DNA of 64,000 bases from positions 1 through 64,000 of the forward strand of contig JADFZW010000019.1 of NCBI GenBank assembly GCA_015232355.1. Reading direction: 5' to 3'. A model generated the notes under the pieces. The model saw only the letters and a list, made by a program, of their open reading frames with translations, was not told the DNA's origin and did no database searches. Of this stretch, positions 20,085-27,353 are shown piece after piece. The DNA is from Oligoflexia bacterium. GTDB taxonomy: Bacteria; Bdellovibrionota; Bacteriovoracia; Bacteriovoracales; Bacteriovoracaceae. The translations under genes and the position numbers were made by a program. Numbering within the stretch: position 1 is the first letter of the stretch; each line of letters opens with the position of its first letter.

Positions 20085-20208
20085 CTACTGACTACCAAAA
20101 AGATCTTATGATTTTTTTGGTAGCAATGACAGGATCCCCCCTCCTTCCTTCCTGTCTTTGGTAATCCTATAAGGATCTAGAAATTTTATTTCTAGGTCCT
20201 TTTTTTTT
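20085..20208 (+). ncRNA. Candidate small RNA with C/U-rich loop
   Basis: Three consecutive hairpins with no open frame. Hairpin 1 (20092-20123): 14-bp stem CTACCAAAAAGATC / GATTTTTTTGGTAG, loop TTAT, one G-T pair. Hairpin 2 (20128-20156): 7-bp stem GACAGGA / TCCTGTC holding a 15-base all-pyrimidine loop with six consecutive C followed by TCC. Hairpin 3 (20173-20199): 12-bp stem followed by nine T residues, an excellent terminator. The loop of hairpin 2 is complementary to Shine-Dalgarno sequences (GGAGGG), as in C-rich-loop regulatory RNAs such as the staphylococcal Rsa RNAs. It could instead be a structured 3' end of the rib transcript. Not matched to any known family by eye. Confidence 0.55.
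20173..20208 (+). terminator. Strong rho-independent terminator
   Basis: GGATCTAGAAAT / ATTTCTAGGTCC, 12 bp with one G-T pair and TTT loop, then nine T. It ends the candidate small RNA and/or the rib transcript. Confidence 0.92.
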
Positions 20209-20270
20209 AACTTCTTTTTTAACTTCCTTTTTTAAATTTTCTTCTTTAAATAATAATACTATACACTCAA

Positions 20271-20310
20271 GACATAAGACTACAAAAGACTACATAAGAC
20301 TATATAAGAC
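20271..20310 (+). repeat. Helically phased 10-bp tandem repeat
   Basis: Four consecutive 10-mers of the form TACATAAGAC (GACATAAGAC, TACAAAAGAC, TACATAAGAC, TATATAAGAC), bounded on both sides by CTCAAG. It ends 38 bp before the FAD oxidoreductase start, so it lies in its promoter or leader. Confidence 0.8.
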
Positions 20311-20348
20311 TCAAGGTAGATAATAGATTTCATGACAAAGGTTAGAAT

Positions 20349-21791
20349 ATGCTTCTAAAAAAAGATGAAGTTCCTAAAAATGAATATGATGTTGTTGTAA
20401 TTGGAGGAGGACTGGGAGGAATGAGTGTGGCCAATATTCTGGCCAAAAATGGAAGAAGGGTATTGTTACTAGAGGCACACAACAAACTAGGCGGACTCGC
20501 CACTTGGTTCAAACGTTCACCATCCAATCATATCTTTGATGTTTCACTACATGGTTTTCCATACGGAATGGTTAAAAGTTTAAAGCGTTACTGGAGTAAT
20601 AAAATCTCTCAAATGGTAGTGGGATTAGATGATATTCGTTTTATAAATCCACAATACTCTATTAAAACAAACTACACCAAAGAAGATTTTATAAAAATCT
20701 TAACCACAAATTTTGATGTTCCACTCGCAAAAGTTGAAGATTTTTTTAATCATGTTATGAGTATTGGAACAGAATATGATTCAACAAAAACAGTAGGTGA
20801 ACTATTTGAAAGTTTCTTTCCAGGAAGAAGCGATATCGTTAGATTTTTAATGGAGCCCATCACCTATGCCAATGGACATTTACTAGAGGATCCAGCGCTA
20901 AGTTATGCAATCGTCTTTGCTAACTTCATGAGAAATGGAATTTACACTATTCAAGGTGGCACTGATCAATTCATCTTAAAGATGCAAGAAGAGTTAATTA
21001 AAAATGGTGTAGATATCAAATTACATAGTAAAGTAAAAAAAATTGCAGTTGAAAATAAAAAAGTTCAGGGAGTTTTTATTGATCTACAAAAGATCGATTC
21101 TCAGTCAATAAAGTTAATAAAAAGTAAAGTCGTTATTTCCAATGGAAATATTATCTCTACTGTAAAAGAAATGGTAGGCGAAGAACACTTTTCTAAAGAA
21201 TTTTTCAAGGCCACAAATAATGTTCGTCTCAATACCAGCAGCTGCCAAGTCTATATTGGAATTAAGGAGGGTGAAAACATTCCAAGTATTGGTGATCTGA
21301 TATTTTATTCTGATGCTAAGACTTTTAACACTAAAGAGTTACTAAGCATGAATATCACTAGTAGAACATTCTCTGTCTACTATCCTAAAACTCGTCCAGG
21401 ACACAATCGACATGTGGTAGTTGCATCTACCAATGCTAAGTATGAAGATTGGAAAAACTTAAATGCTGATCAATATCTTGAAGCTAAAAATAAAATGATC
21501 GATAGCACTCTTGATTGCTTGGAAAAATTTATTCCCAATGTACGCAGTAAGGTTGATCATCTGGAAGCTGCAACTCCTCTGACATTCGAACGTTATACAA
21601 GTCATCTAAATGGAGCATCATTCGGTACAAAGTATGAAGGGTTGCAAATTAGTAGAGGTCTACATCAACAAATTCATGGACTCTTTCATTGTGGTTCAGT
21701 CGGAATAATTATGTCTGGTTGGCTTGGGGCCTTAAACTATGGTGCTATCACTGCTAATGATGTGGAAGCAGTTTTATTTACAAATTCTTAA
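20349..21791 (+). CDS. CrtI/phytoene-desaturase-like FAD oxidoreductase
   Basis: A 480-residue flavoprotein. The Rossmann dinucleotide motif VVVIGGGLGGMSVANIL is at residues 15-31, followed by the acidic strand end LLLEAHNKLGG, the arrangement of the phytoene desaturase/carotenoid isomerase/retinol saturase group. The C-terminal FAD-closing motif is LFHCGSVGIIMSGWLGALNYG (interrupted family GxSxxPGxGxxG). A run-on set of FabG-like and FabZ-FabI-like genes follows, so the substrate may be an acyl or polyene chain rather than a classical carotenoid; no phytoene synthase is in view. AAAGG precedes the ATG. Confidence 0.82.
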   Translation: MLLKKDEVPKNEYDVVVIGGGLGGMSVANILAKNGRRVLLLEAHNKLGGLATWFKRSPSNHIFDVSLHGFPYGMVKSLKRYWSNKISQMVVGLDDIRFINPQYSIKTNYTKEDFIKILTTNFDVPLAKVEDFFNHVMSIGTEYDSTKTVGELFESFFPGRSDIVRFLMEPITYANGHLLEDPALSYAIVFANFMRNGIYTIQGGTDQFILKMQEELIKNGVDIKLHSKVKKIAVENKKVQGVFIDLQKIDSQSIKLIKSKVVISNGNIISTVKEMVGEEHFSKEFFKATNNVRLNTSSCQVYIGIKEGENIPSIGDLIFYSDAKTFNTKELLSMNITSRTFSVYYPKTRPGHNRHVVVASTNAKYEDWKNLNADQYLEAKNKMIDSTLDCLEKFIPNVRSKVDHLEAATPLTFERYTSHLNGASFGTKYEGLQISRGLHQQIHGLFHCGSVGIIMSGWLGALNYGAITANDVEAVLFTNS

Positions 21792-21845
21792 ATATTTTTA
21801 AATATTGTTAAATAATCTTAAATAATAATTGAAGGGAAATATTTT

Positions 21846-22643
21846 ATGTCAAACTTTGCTTCTGGTTTTAATTTTGATTTTGATTTTGATTTTAGTGGGC
21901 AACATGTTTTAATAACTGGTGGAACAAGGGGAATTGGACTCGGAATTACTCGCTCATTTATAAATGCCAATGCTAATGTTATTACTACATATCTAAATAA
22001 TGAGAGTGCCAAAGATAGTTTGTTGCTTGAATATGAACAATTACAATCACAATCCCCGACAAAAGGAAAGTTAGAAGTAATCAAGTGTGATGTTTCCAAG
22101 GAAGAAGAAGTTAAAAATCTCTATTCTCATCTAGAAAATAGTTATCCCTCACTGGAAATTCTAATTAACAATGCGGGAATAAAACGAGACTCTATTGTAG
22201 GAACCATGAGTAGTGATAATTGGCATGAAGTTATTAATACTAATTTAAACGCAGTCTTTTACACCTCAAAACTGGCAGTCCTATCATTTTTAAAAAATAG
22301 ATATGGTCGAATAATTAATATCGGATCAGTAGGAGGTAAATTAGGATTGGCCGGACAAGCAAACTACTCTGCAACCAAAGCAGCACTAATTGGATTTTCA
22401 AAATCTTTAAGCAAGGAAGTAGCAAAAAAGGGAATTACCGTAAACGTTGTTGAACCAGGTTTTATCGATACAGATTTTGTAGCTGAATTATCTAATGAAT
22501 TAAAAGAAAGTTATAAACAAATGGTACCACTTCGTCGCTTTGGTAAAATTGAAGAGGTTGCTTACGCTGTTTTATGTTTGGCCAACAAAAATGCATCCTA
22601 CATAACAGGAACTACTTTGGAGGTATCTGGTGGATTATCGTAG
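21846..22643 (+). CDS. FabG-like 3-ketoacyl-ACP reductase (SDR)
   Basis: A 265-residue classical short-chain dehydrogenase. The cofactor motif is TGGTRGIGLGI (about residues 25-35), NNAG is present, and the catalytic set is Ser161 (NIGSVGG), Tyr174 and Lys178 (YSATK). The Arg-containing TGGTRGIG and the full pattern suit NADPH-dependent ketoacyl-ACP reductases. The N-terminus carries a Phe-Asp/Asn repeat (residues 8-16) encoded by a GATTTT microsatellite. Its last codons contain the GGAGG that serves the next gene, which starts inside this one. Likely the ketoreduction step of a dedicated acyl-chain pathway. Confidence 0.88.
   Translation: MSNFASGFNFDFDFDFSGQHVLITGGTRGIGLGITRSFINANANVITTYLNNESAKDSLLLEYEQLQSQSPTKGKLEVIKCDVSKEEEVKNLYSHLENSYPSLEILINNAGIKRDSIVGTMSSDNWHEVINTNLNAVFYTSKLAVLSFLKNRYGRIINIGSVGGKLGLAGQANYSATKAALIGFSKSLSKEVAKKGITVNVVEPGFIDTDFVAELSNELKESYKQMVPLRRFGKIEEVAYAVLCLANKNASYITGTTLEVSGGLS
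21870..21894 (+). repeat. GATTTT microsatellite at an SDR N-terminus
   Basis: Four in-frame copies of a 6-bp unit coding Asp-Phe just before the Rossmann fold. Confidence 0.85.
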
Positions 22644-23964
22644 TGATATATTAAATCTTATTCCGCAACGACCTCCATTTCTATTTGTTGATCAAATAAT
22701 CTCCATCGACAATAAAAAGATTGTTACTAAAAAAATTATAAACAAAGATGAAGATTATTTAAAGGGCCACTTTCCTGGTCTTCCCATCGTTCCAGGAGTT
22801 CTTCTGTGTGAGGCAATCTTTCAAAGTAGCGCTCTATGGATTTCCCATGAAAATAATCAAGACAATCAAAGTAATCAAAATAAAATTGGCGTTGTTAGCA
22901 GAATAGAAAAATGCAAATTCAAACAAATGGTTGTACCTGGAGACACACTAACTATCGAAGTAGAGATAAAAGATAAATTGGAAAATGCTTTTTACTTTAG
23001 TGGTACGATTCATGTAAATGGTAAAGCTGCTGTCTATTGTGATTTTGCTTGTAATTTGATTGAACGACCTAACGAGCGAGCAGTATCAGAAGCAGGAGCA
23101 GAAGCAGCAGCAGAGATGATTGATAAATCAAATTATCAATCAAATGATAAATCAAACTATCAATCAGATTATCTTCAGATTAAAGGAAAAAATTATTTAA
23201 TCATGGGAGTATTTAATGCTAAAAGTATTGCCTTTAATATGGCCAAAACTTTAAAATCATTAGGTGCTAATTTGATTATTACAGCTCAAAACCAAGAAAT
23301 AATAAGTAAAATGAGTAAACACTTTCCCTCTGAAACTATACTTGCTTGTGATGTTTTAAAAGAAGATGATCTAAGAAACCTTAAAGAAACCATAAGCTCA
23401 AAGAAAATAAAATTAGATGGAATCCTTCACTCACTGGCCTTTGCTGATTTTTCCAAAGGCATGCCACCACTTCATGAAGTCAGCAAAGAAAACTTTTTTA
23501 ATGCTTTGGATGTCTCATGCTATTCACTAATAAATATTTGTAGATTATTAAAAGATTTTCTAGACTCAAAAGCATCAGTGGTTACAATATCTATTTCAAA
23601 TTTATTGGCCACCTCCTATGGTCATTTAGGTCCAATAAAAGCTACGCTACAATATATGATTCCCTATCTAGCAAAATCATTTTCTGAATTTTCGGAAGTT
23701 AGATTTAATAGTGTTGGCGCTGGCCCTTTAAAAACTTCTGCTTCTGCAGGTATCCCTGATTATCTAGACAATTACCTTTTTAGCGAACAACTGACTCTAA
23801 GAAAACGCTCTTTAACAACAGAAGAGGTTTCCAATACCGTCCTCTTTTTATTAAGTCAAATTTCTAGTGGTATCAATGGCCAAAATATTATCGTGGATGC
23901 AGGAATGAATCTAAATGGCTTTGACAAAAAAATTGTTAAAGCAGTAGTAAAGGACTTATATTAA
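22630..23964 (+). CDS. FabZ-FabI fusion: hydroxyacyl-ACP dehydratase + enoyl-ACP reductase
   Basis: A 444-residue two-enzyme protein. Residues 1-150 are a FabZ hot-dog fold: PQRPPFLFVD, catalytic His47 (GHFPGLPIVPG) and Glu61 (LLCEAIFQ). A Ser/Asn/Gln-repeat linker (about 155-180) leads to a FabI-type SDR: MGVFNAKSIAFNMAK cofactor motif, then Tyr330-x6-Lys337 (YGHLGPIK), the enoyl-reductase spacing. The two activities are consecutive steps of fatty-acid elongation, so the fusion passes product directly. The start is GTG, 8 nt after GGAGG, overlapping the SDR gene by 14 nt. With the two genes before it, it makes a reduction-dehydration-reduction set lacking only a ketosynthase. Confidence 0.87.
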   Translation: MDYRSDILNLIPQRPPFLFVDQIISIDNKKIVTKKIINKDEDYLKGHFPGLPIVPGVLLCEAIFQSSALWISHENNQDNQSNQNKIGVVSRIEKCKFKQMVVPGDTLTIEVEIKDKLENAFYFSGTIHVNGKAAVYCDFACNLIERPNERAVSEAGAEAAAEMIDKSNYQSNDKSNYQSDYLQIKGKNYLIMGVFNAKSIAFNMAKTLKSLGANLIITAQNQEIISKMSKHFPSETILACDVLKEDDLRNLKETISSKKIKLDGILHSLAFADFSKGMPPLHEVSKENFFNALDVSCYSLINICRLLKDFLDSKASVVTISISNLLATSYGHLGPIKATLQYMIPYLAKSFSEFSEVRFNSVGAGPLKTSASAGIPDYLDNYLFSEQLTLRKRSLTTEEVSNTVLFLLSQISSGINGQNIIVDAGMNLNGFDKKIVKAVVKDLY

Positions 23965-24003
23965 TTTTTCTATCCTTAAAAATCGCTTAACATCACTTTA
24001 AAA

Positions 24004-24501
24004 TCACTTAGTACACAACTCCATAAAAAATTCACCATGTGCTGATATAATAGGTATTAACACCACTGTAGTACCTGGAGGATAGTTTATTGTGTGATTA
24101 GGTCCACCGATAGTCGAAGGAATAGACATATCTAAAATATATCCTAGTCCACGCAAATCTCTCTTGGCATTTCCCAATATCATATTCGATATTTCAGCTC
24201 CCACATCAGAGATTGCATCATTAAACTCAGTAAATGATTCCATCAACATTGCATTGGCAATTTTCACATACGTATCGTATGGCCAAGAGAGAACCAACAT
24301 CGCCTTAACATCCTCTGCTTTTCCATCTTTTTCAAATTTTCCAGTAATTCCTAAAACTGCACTAACATCACCACGAGACATAGTATCTTTTTTAATTGAT
24401 GGTTTACCTGGTTCAATTTTTGTAAAGACCATTGTTTCGAAAACAACTTTAGCTGCTTGAATAAATGGTCTCGAAAATTCTATAAATTGCTGGTTAGACA
24501 T
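24004..24501 (-). CDS. cheX: CheX-like CheY-phosphate phosphatase
   Basis: A 166-residue CheC/CheX/FliY-family protein. The catalytic helix has the family's Glu-x2-Asn pattern in VGAEISNMILGNAKRDL (about residues 85-100). These proteins dephosphorylate CheY-P, and CheX acts as a dimer. I begin at MSNQQ because AGGAG sits 8 nt before it and only 2 nt before the upstream ATG. It follows the pseudo-Hpt gene and cheY on the same strand, so the three are probably one operon. No receptor or CheA is in view. Confidence 0.85.
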   Translation of the reverse strand: MSNQQFIEFSRPFIQAAKVVFETMVFTKIEPGKPSIKKDTMSRGDVSAVLGITGKFEKDGKAEDVKAMLVLSWPYDTYVKIANAMLMESFTEFNDAISDVGAEISNMILGNAKRDLRGLGYILDMSIPSTIGGPNHTINYPPGTTVVLIPIISAHGEFFMELCTK

Positions 24502-24557
24502 ATTCATCACTCCTATCTTTGTTAACACTGTTGATTTTTAACTATGAATAGCTTCAT

Positions 24558-25085
24558 CTATAATCCTAAACTCTTCATTAAATCATCAATCGCACTCTGA
24601 TCCAAAACTGTTTTTTCAGGCTGATCCTCTTTTTTCTTAGTTAACACACACGATCCTCTCTCAATATGTTTAAATTTATCTGAGAGCCATTTCAATCTAG
24701 TTGTAAATGCTTTGGTATTTAAATTTTTTAAAATATTATTATTTCCAGTTCGAACCTGTGCAATCATTTTTGAAAGCAAATAAACAGCATCAAAGAGAAC
24801 TGCCACTACTACGTTCAAAAGTTTGGTATCATCTGTCTGATCTGCTTTATAACCAATAGTTTTTCCTAATTCACAAAATGTGGCCACTTCTGAGAGTCCA
24901 AACGCTTTAGAGGCACCCATTATACGATCTATCCTTTGGCCGAATTCACCAAATTTCCCATTTTGCTTAGGATTTTGCTCCAATTCACCAAGTATTTTTT
25001 CTAACTCTGAAACTAAAGCATCAGATTCATTACAAAATTCTATTACAAGTTCTTTATCTATATTGGGATCATCAAATAAACTCAT
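24558..25085 (-). CDS. Degenerate Hpt-like protein with CheZ-like CheY-binding tail
   Basis: A 175-residue protein. Residues 10-130 look like a four-helix Hpt domain, but the HxLKGxxxxxG phospho-acceptor motif reads DRIMGASKAFG, with Asp53 replacing the His, so it should not carry phosphate. The last residues, DQSAIDDLMKSLGL, closely resemble the C-terminal CheY-P-binding helix of Escherichia coli CheZ (DQVDDLLDSLGF) and the FliM N-terminal peptide. A Lys/Glu linker (150-160) separates the two parts. Between cheY and cheX, it likely docks CheY-P, as a scaffold for the phosphatase or a sink. GAAGGA precedes the ATG. Confidence 0.7.
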   Translation of the reverse strand: MSLFDDPNIDKELVIEFCNESDALVSELEKILGELEQNPKQNGKFGEFGQRIDRIMGASKAFGLSEVATFCELGKTIGYKADQTDDTKLLNVVVAVLFDAVYLLSKMIAQVRTGNNNILKNLNTKAFTTRLKWLSDKFKHIERGSCVLTKKKEDQPEKTVLDQSAIDDLMKSLGL

Positions 25086-25121
25086 TTAATTACATCCTTC
25101 AAAAAAAATATTTATATTATA

Positions 25122-25529
25122 TTATATTCCTCTCTTAGCGAAAATTTTTTCAATCTTCTCTTTCAAAACCTGTGCAGAAAATGGTTTTACAATAAAATTA
25201 TCCACTCCTGATTTTACTGCAATCATCACATTTCCTTGTTCTGCTTCAGCAGTAATCATTAAAAAAGGAATATTTTTATGTGCTTCAGATTGTTTTAAAA
25301 TCTTTAAAAAATCTAGACCATTTAAATCTGGCATATTCCAATCAGAAAGAATAAATTCAATCGGGTCACCTATCTTATGAGCAGAATCTATTATCTCTAA
25401 TGCCTTTCGACCATCATCTGCTTCGATTATATTTTTAAATCCCAATTGACTGAGCATATTTTTTATGATTTTTCTCATTGTTGACATATCATCTACTACT
25501 AAAAGTTTCATATTTGGTTTAAAAGACAT
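25122..25529 (-). CDS. cheY: CheY-like chemotaxis response regulator
   Basis: A 135-residue stand-alone receiver. It has Asp12/Asp13 (VVDDMSTMRK), phospho-acceptor Asp63 (SDWNMPDLNGLD), Thr93 (MITAEA) and Lys115 (FIVKPF), the CheY set with the typical SDWNMP and MSTMR signatures. No output domain. Strong AAGGAG before the ATG. First gene of a three-gene unit with the pseudo-Hpt and cheX genes, so it is the likely ligand and substrate of both. Confidence 0.95.
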   Translation of the reverse strand: MSFKPNMKLLVVDDMSTMRKIIKNMLSQLGFKNIIEADDGRKALEIIDSAHKIGDPIEFILSDWNMPDLNGLDFLKILKQSEAHKNIPFLMITAEAEQGNVMIAVKSGVDNFIVKPFSAQVLKEKIEKIFAKRGI

Positions 25530-25811
25530 ATGCTTCTCCTTAATAATGTTGTTAGTATTACTAATTATGCTTTTATTTAATCTTCTCTCTACTTTTTCTT
25601 TTTTTCTATTCTTTTATTTATTATCGGTAGTGCTTTTATATTTGATCGGTAAAAAATAATTATTTCTTAAAAAAAAATATTTTTTTTTGTTTTTTTTAGT
25701 AAAATACTATTTCTGATTAATATTATCGCTATTGTTGATAAATAAAATTTATTTATTTTTATTGTTTGTTTGTTTGTGACTTGAATAAGAATAGAAGAAC
25801 AAAGTATACCC
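25530..25811. other. AT-rich intergenic region
   Basis: Contains the cheY promoter side and several A/T runs, including an AT-only palindrome near 25739-25757 (ATAAATAAA/TTTATTTAT). No GC-containing terminator stem or RNA gene seen. Confidence 0.4.
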
Positions 25812-27302
25812 TCATTTATCACTATCTTTTAAATTTTTTCCTTTTTCTGTAAGACGATATCTTTGCAAGCGACTCTTCGGTTTATCAGGAATTGTCAGCT
25901 CAATGAATCCTGTCTCAATGGCAGGCCTTAGATATAAGGTTTCAAAATTCTCTCTACTTTTTAATTTTAGTGATTCCTGTATTTCTCTTCGAGACATTTC
26001 CCCTTTAAGTACTGAAAGTAATCGCTCTACTTCATTACTTCTGACTTGCCCTGTGACTTGCCCTGTGACTTGCCCTGTGACCTCCAAAACCGCCTCTGTC
26101 CGACTCCAAATCTTGCAAAGAGTAGTTGTAAGTTCATGAGTAAATTCAGCTGGTTTATTGTGATTATCTCGAAGTTCCATTTGGGCCATCTGTATTCCAA
26201 CACCAAAACGTTGAACAAATCCTAAAACTTTCATTACCTCAGCAATGTTTGGATTTCTATAATCTGCAAAACCTGGACGTCCAAAATTTTCTGGAGTCAT
26301 CCTCCCAAAAAGTCCGCCAGAATTGATAATTTCAATTCTATCATCAAATAAATATACCATGATTGGTGAATTAGTTCCCTCATAACTTCGATGTATCACC
26401 GCATTTCTAGTTAATTGTTGAAGGGCCACCAAAGGATATTGGTAATAACGTTTTTCCGTGGAAGAAGAGGTGATATCCACAAGCACTCTATTATGAGAGA
26501 TCAGTTTTTGATCCAGCTGTTCTATTTGTTTAGCAAGATTACCATCAATACGATGTTCATCAATTATAGGTCCTCCCCACTCTATTCCCTTAAAACGAAG
26601 AAATTGAATGCGAGCGCAGGGGATAAACATATGAGGGTTTTTTGTTAGAGTTAAAACTCCAAGAACCGTTGGAATTGGATTATCTGGAGAAACAATCATC
26701 TTGCAACTTGAAAGTCGTTCTTCATAGGTTCTTTTGTCTTGAGAAAGAACATCAGAGGCAAAAGATTTTGGAAGAAACTCTTCTTCAAAAAAAACTCTAC
26801 TCAAATCTGAAAGATTTGCTGATGATACAGGATGAATATCATAGGGAAGATTTTTAAAACGTCTTCTCTCAGAAAGAATGCGTTCTTCTTGCTCATTGGC
26901 AATAGAGCGCCTTGGGCCTGTTCTAATCCAGATTCTGCCATCATATTTTACAGGAGGCATATCAGAAGGCATAACCGTAACAACACACATCTCGACATTT
27001 TTTAGAATTCTCCTTTCCACACTCATCACAGGAAGAGGCAAAATATTACCATCACTTTTCATGTCAGAAAGAGTGAGAAGTAGCTCTTCTGTAATTGAAA
27101 TCTTTGAAGGAGTTCCATCATCTTTGGCCCCGATAAATAAAACACCGGCACTATTTCTATTTGGAAGATCATTAGCAAAAGCACAGACAGCTTGCCTGGC
27201 CTTCTTAGGAACATCTCCTTTAAAAGATTCTTTTCGTTCAACAAGATCTGACTCTAAGTCATCAAGAAATTTTTCAAGTTCTTGGTCGGTATAACGTTTC
27301 AT
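25812..27302 (-). CDS. AlbA_2 (Schlafen-like) domain ATP-binding regulator
   Basis: A 496-residue protein of the widespread group annotated as RecG-like helicase or transcriptional regulator. Residues 10-130 form the AlbA_2/Schlafen divergent AAA_4 domain (FANDLPNRNSAGVLFIGAKDDG). The middle (about 300-400) is a GHKL-type ATPase region with QLTRNAVIHRSYEG and RIEIINSGGLFG. The C-terminus is winged-helix like. Between them is a 12-bp repeat coding TGQVTGQVTGQV, a repeat commonly seen at this place in the family. Often in accessory or defence regions; the neighbouring ATPases and pseudogene fit that. Ligand and target unknown. Confidence 0.82.
   Translation of the reverse strand: MKRYTDQELEKFLDDLESDLVERKESFKGDVPKKARQAVCAFANDLPNRNSAGVLFIGAKDDGTPSKISITEELLLTLSDMKSDGNILPLPVMSVERRILKNVEMCVVTVMPSDMPPVKYDGRIWIRTGPRRSIANEQEERILSERRRFKNLPYDIHPVSSANLSDLSRVFFEEEFLPKSFASDVLSQDKRTYEERLSSCKMIVSPDNPIPTVLGVLTLTKNPHMFIPCARIQFLRFKGIEWGGPIIDEHRIDGNLAKQIEQLDQKLISHNRVLVDITSSSTEKRYYQYPLVALQQLTRNAVIHRSYEGTNSPIMVYLFDDRIEIINSGGLFGRMTPENFGRPGFADYRNPNIAEVMKVLGFVQRFGVGIQMAQMELRDNHNKPAEFTHELTTTLCKIWSRTEAVLEVTGQVTGQVTGQVRSNEVERLLSVLKGEMSRREIQESLKLKSRENFETLYLRPAIETGFIELTIPDKPKSRLQRYRLTEKGKNLKDSDK
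26037..26082 (-). repeat. 12-bp in-frame tandem repeat (TGQV)
   Basis: Three and a half copies of a 12-bp unit (gacttgccctgt) inside the AlbA_2 protein gene. Confidence 0.9.
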
Positions 27303-27353
27303 TTTTATTTTCTCTCTTTGAATACTTTTCTATTTTACTTCAGTTTTTAATGC

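Noticed and set aside
20092-20123. Hairpin 1 as the ribH terminator
   Set aside because: Its T-run is inside the right arm and is followed by CAATGACAGG; the real terminator is at 20173-20208.
24164-24460. Plus-strand ORF of about 98 codons opposite cheX
   Set aside because: Fully antisense to a well-supported gene, with no Shine-Dalgarno or family likeness.
25465-25659. Hydrophobic plus-strand ORF beginning inside cheY
   Set aside because: Leu/Phe-rich product of T-rich sequence, overlapping cheY antisense; no ribosome site.
25670-25700. Terminator in the long A/T runs after the AlbA_2 gene
   Set aside because: No stem with G-C pairs precedes the T-runs in either direction.
26037-26082. 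CRISPR-like repeat
   Set aside because: 12-bp unit without spacers, in frame within a coding sequence and typical of this protein family.
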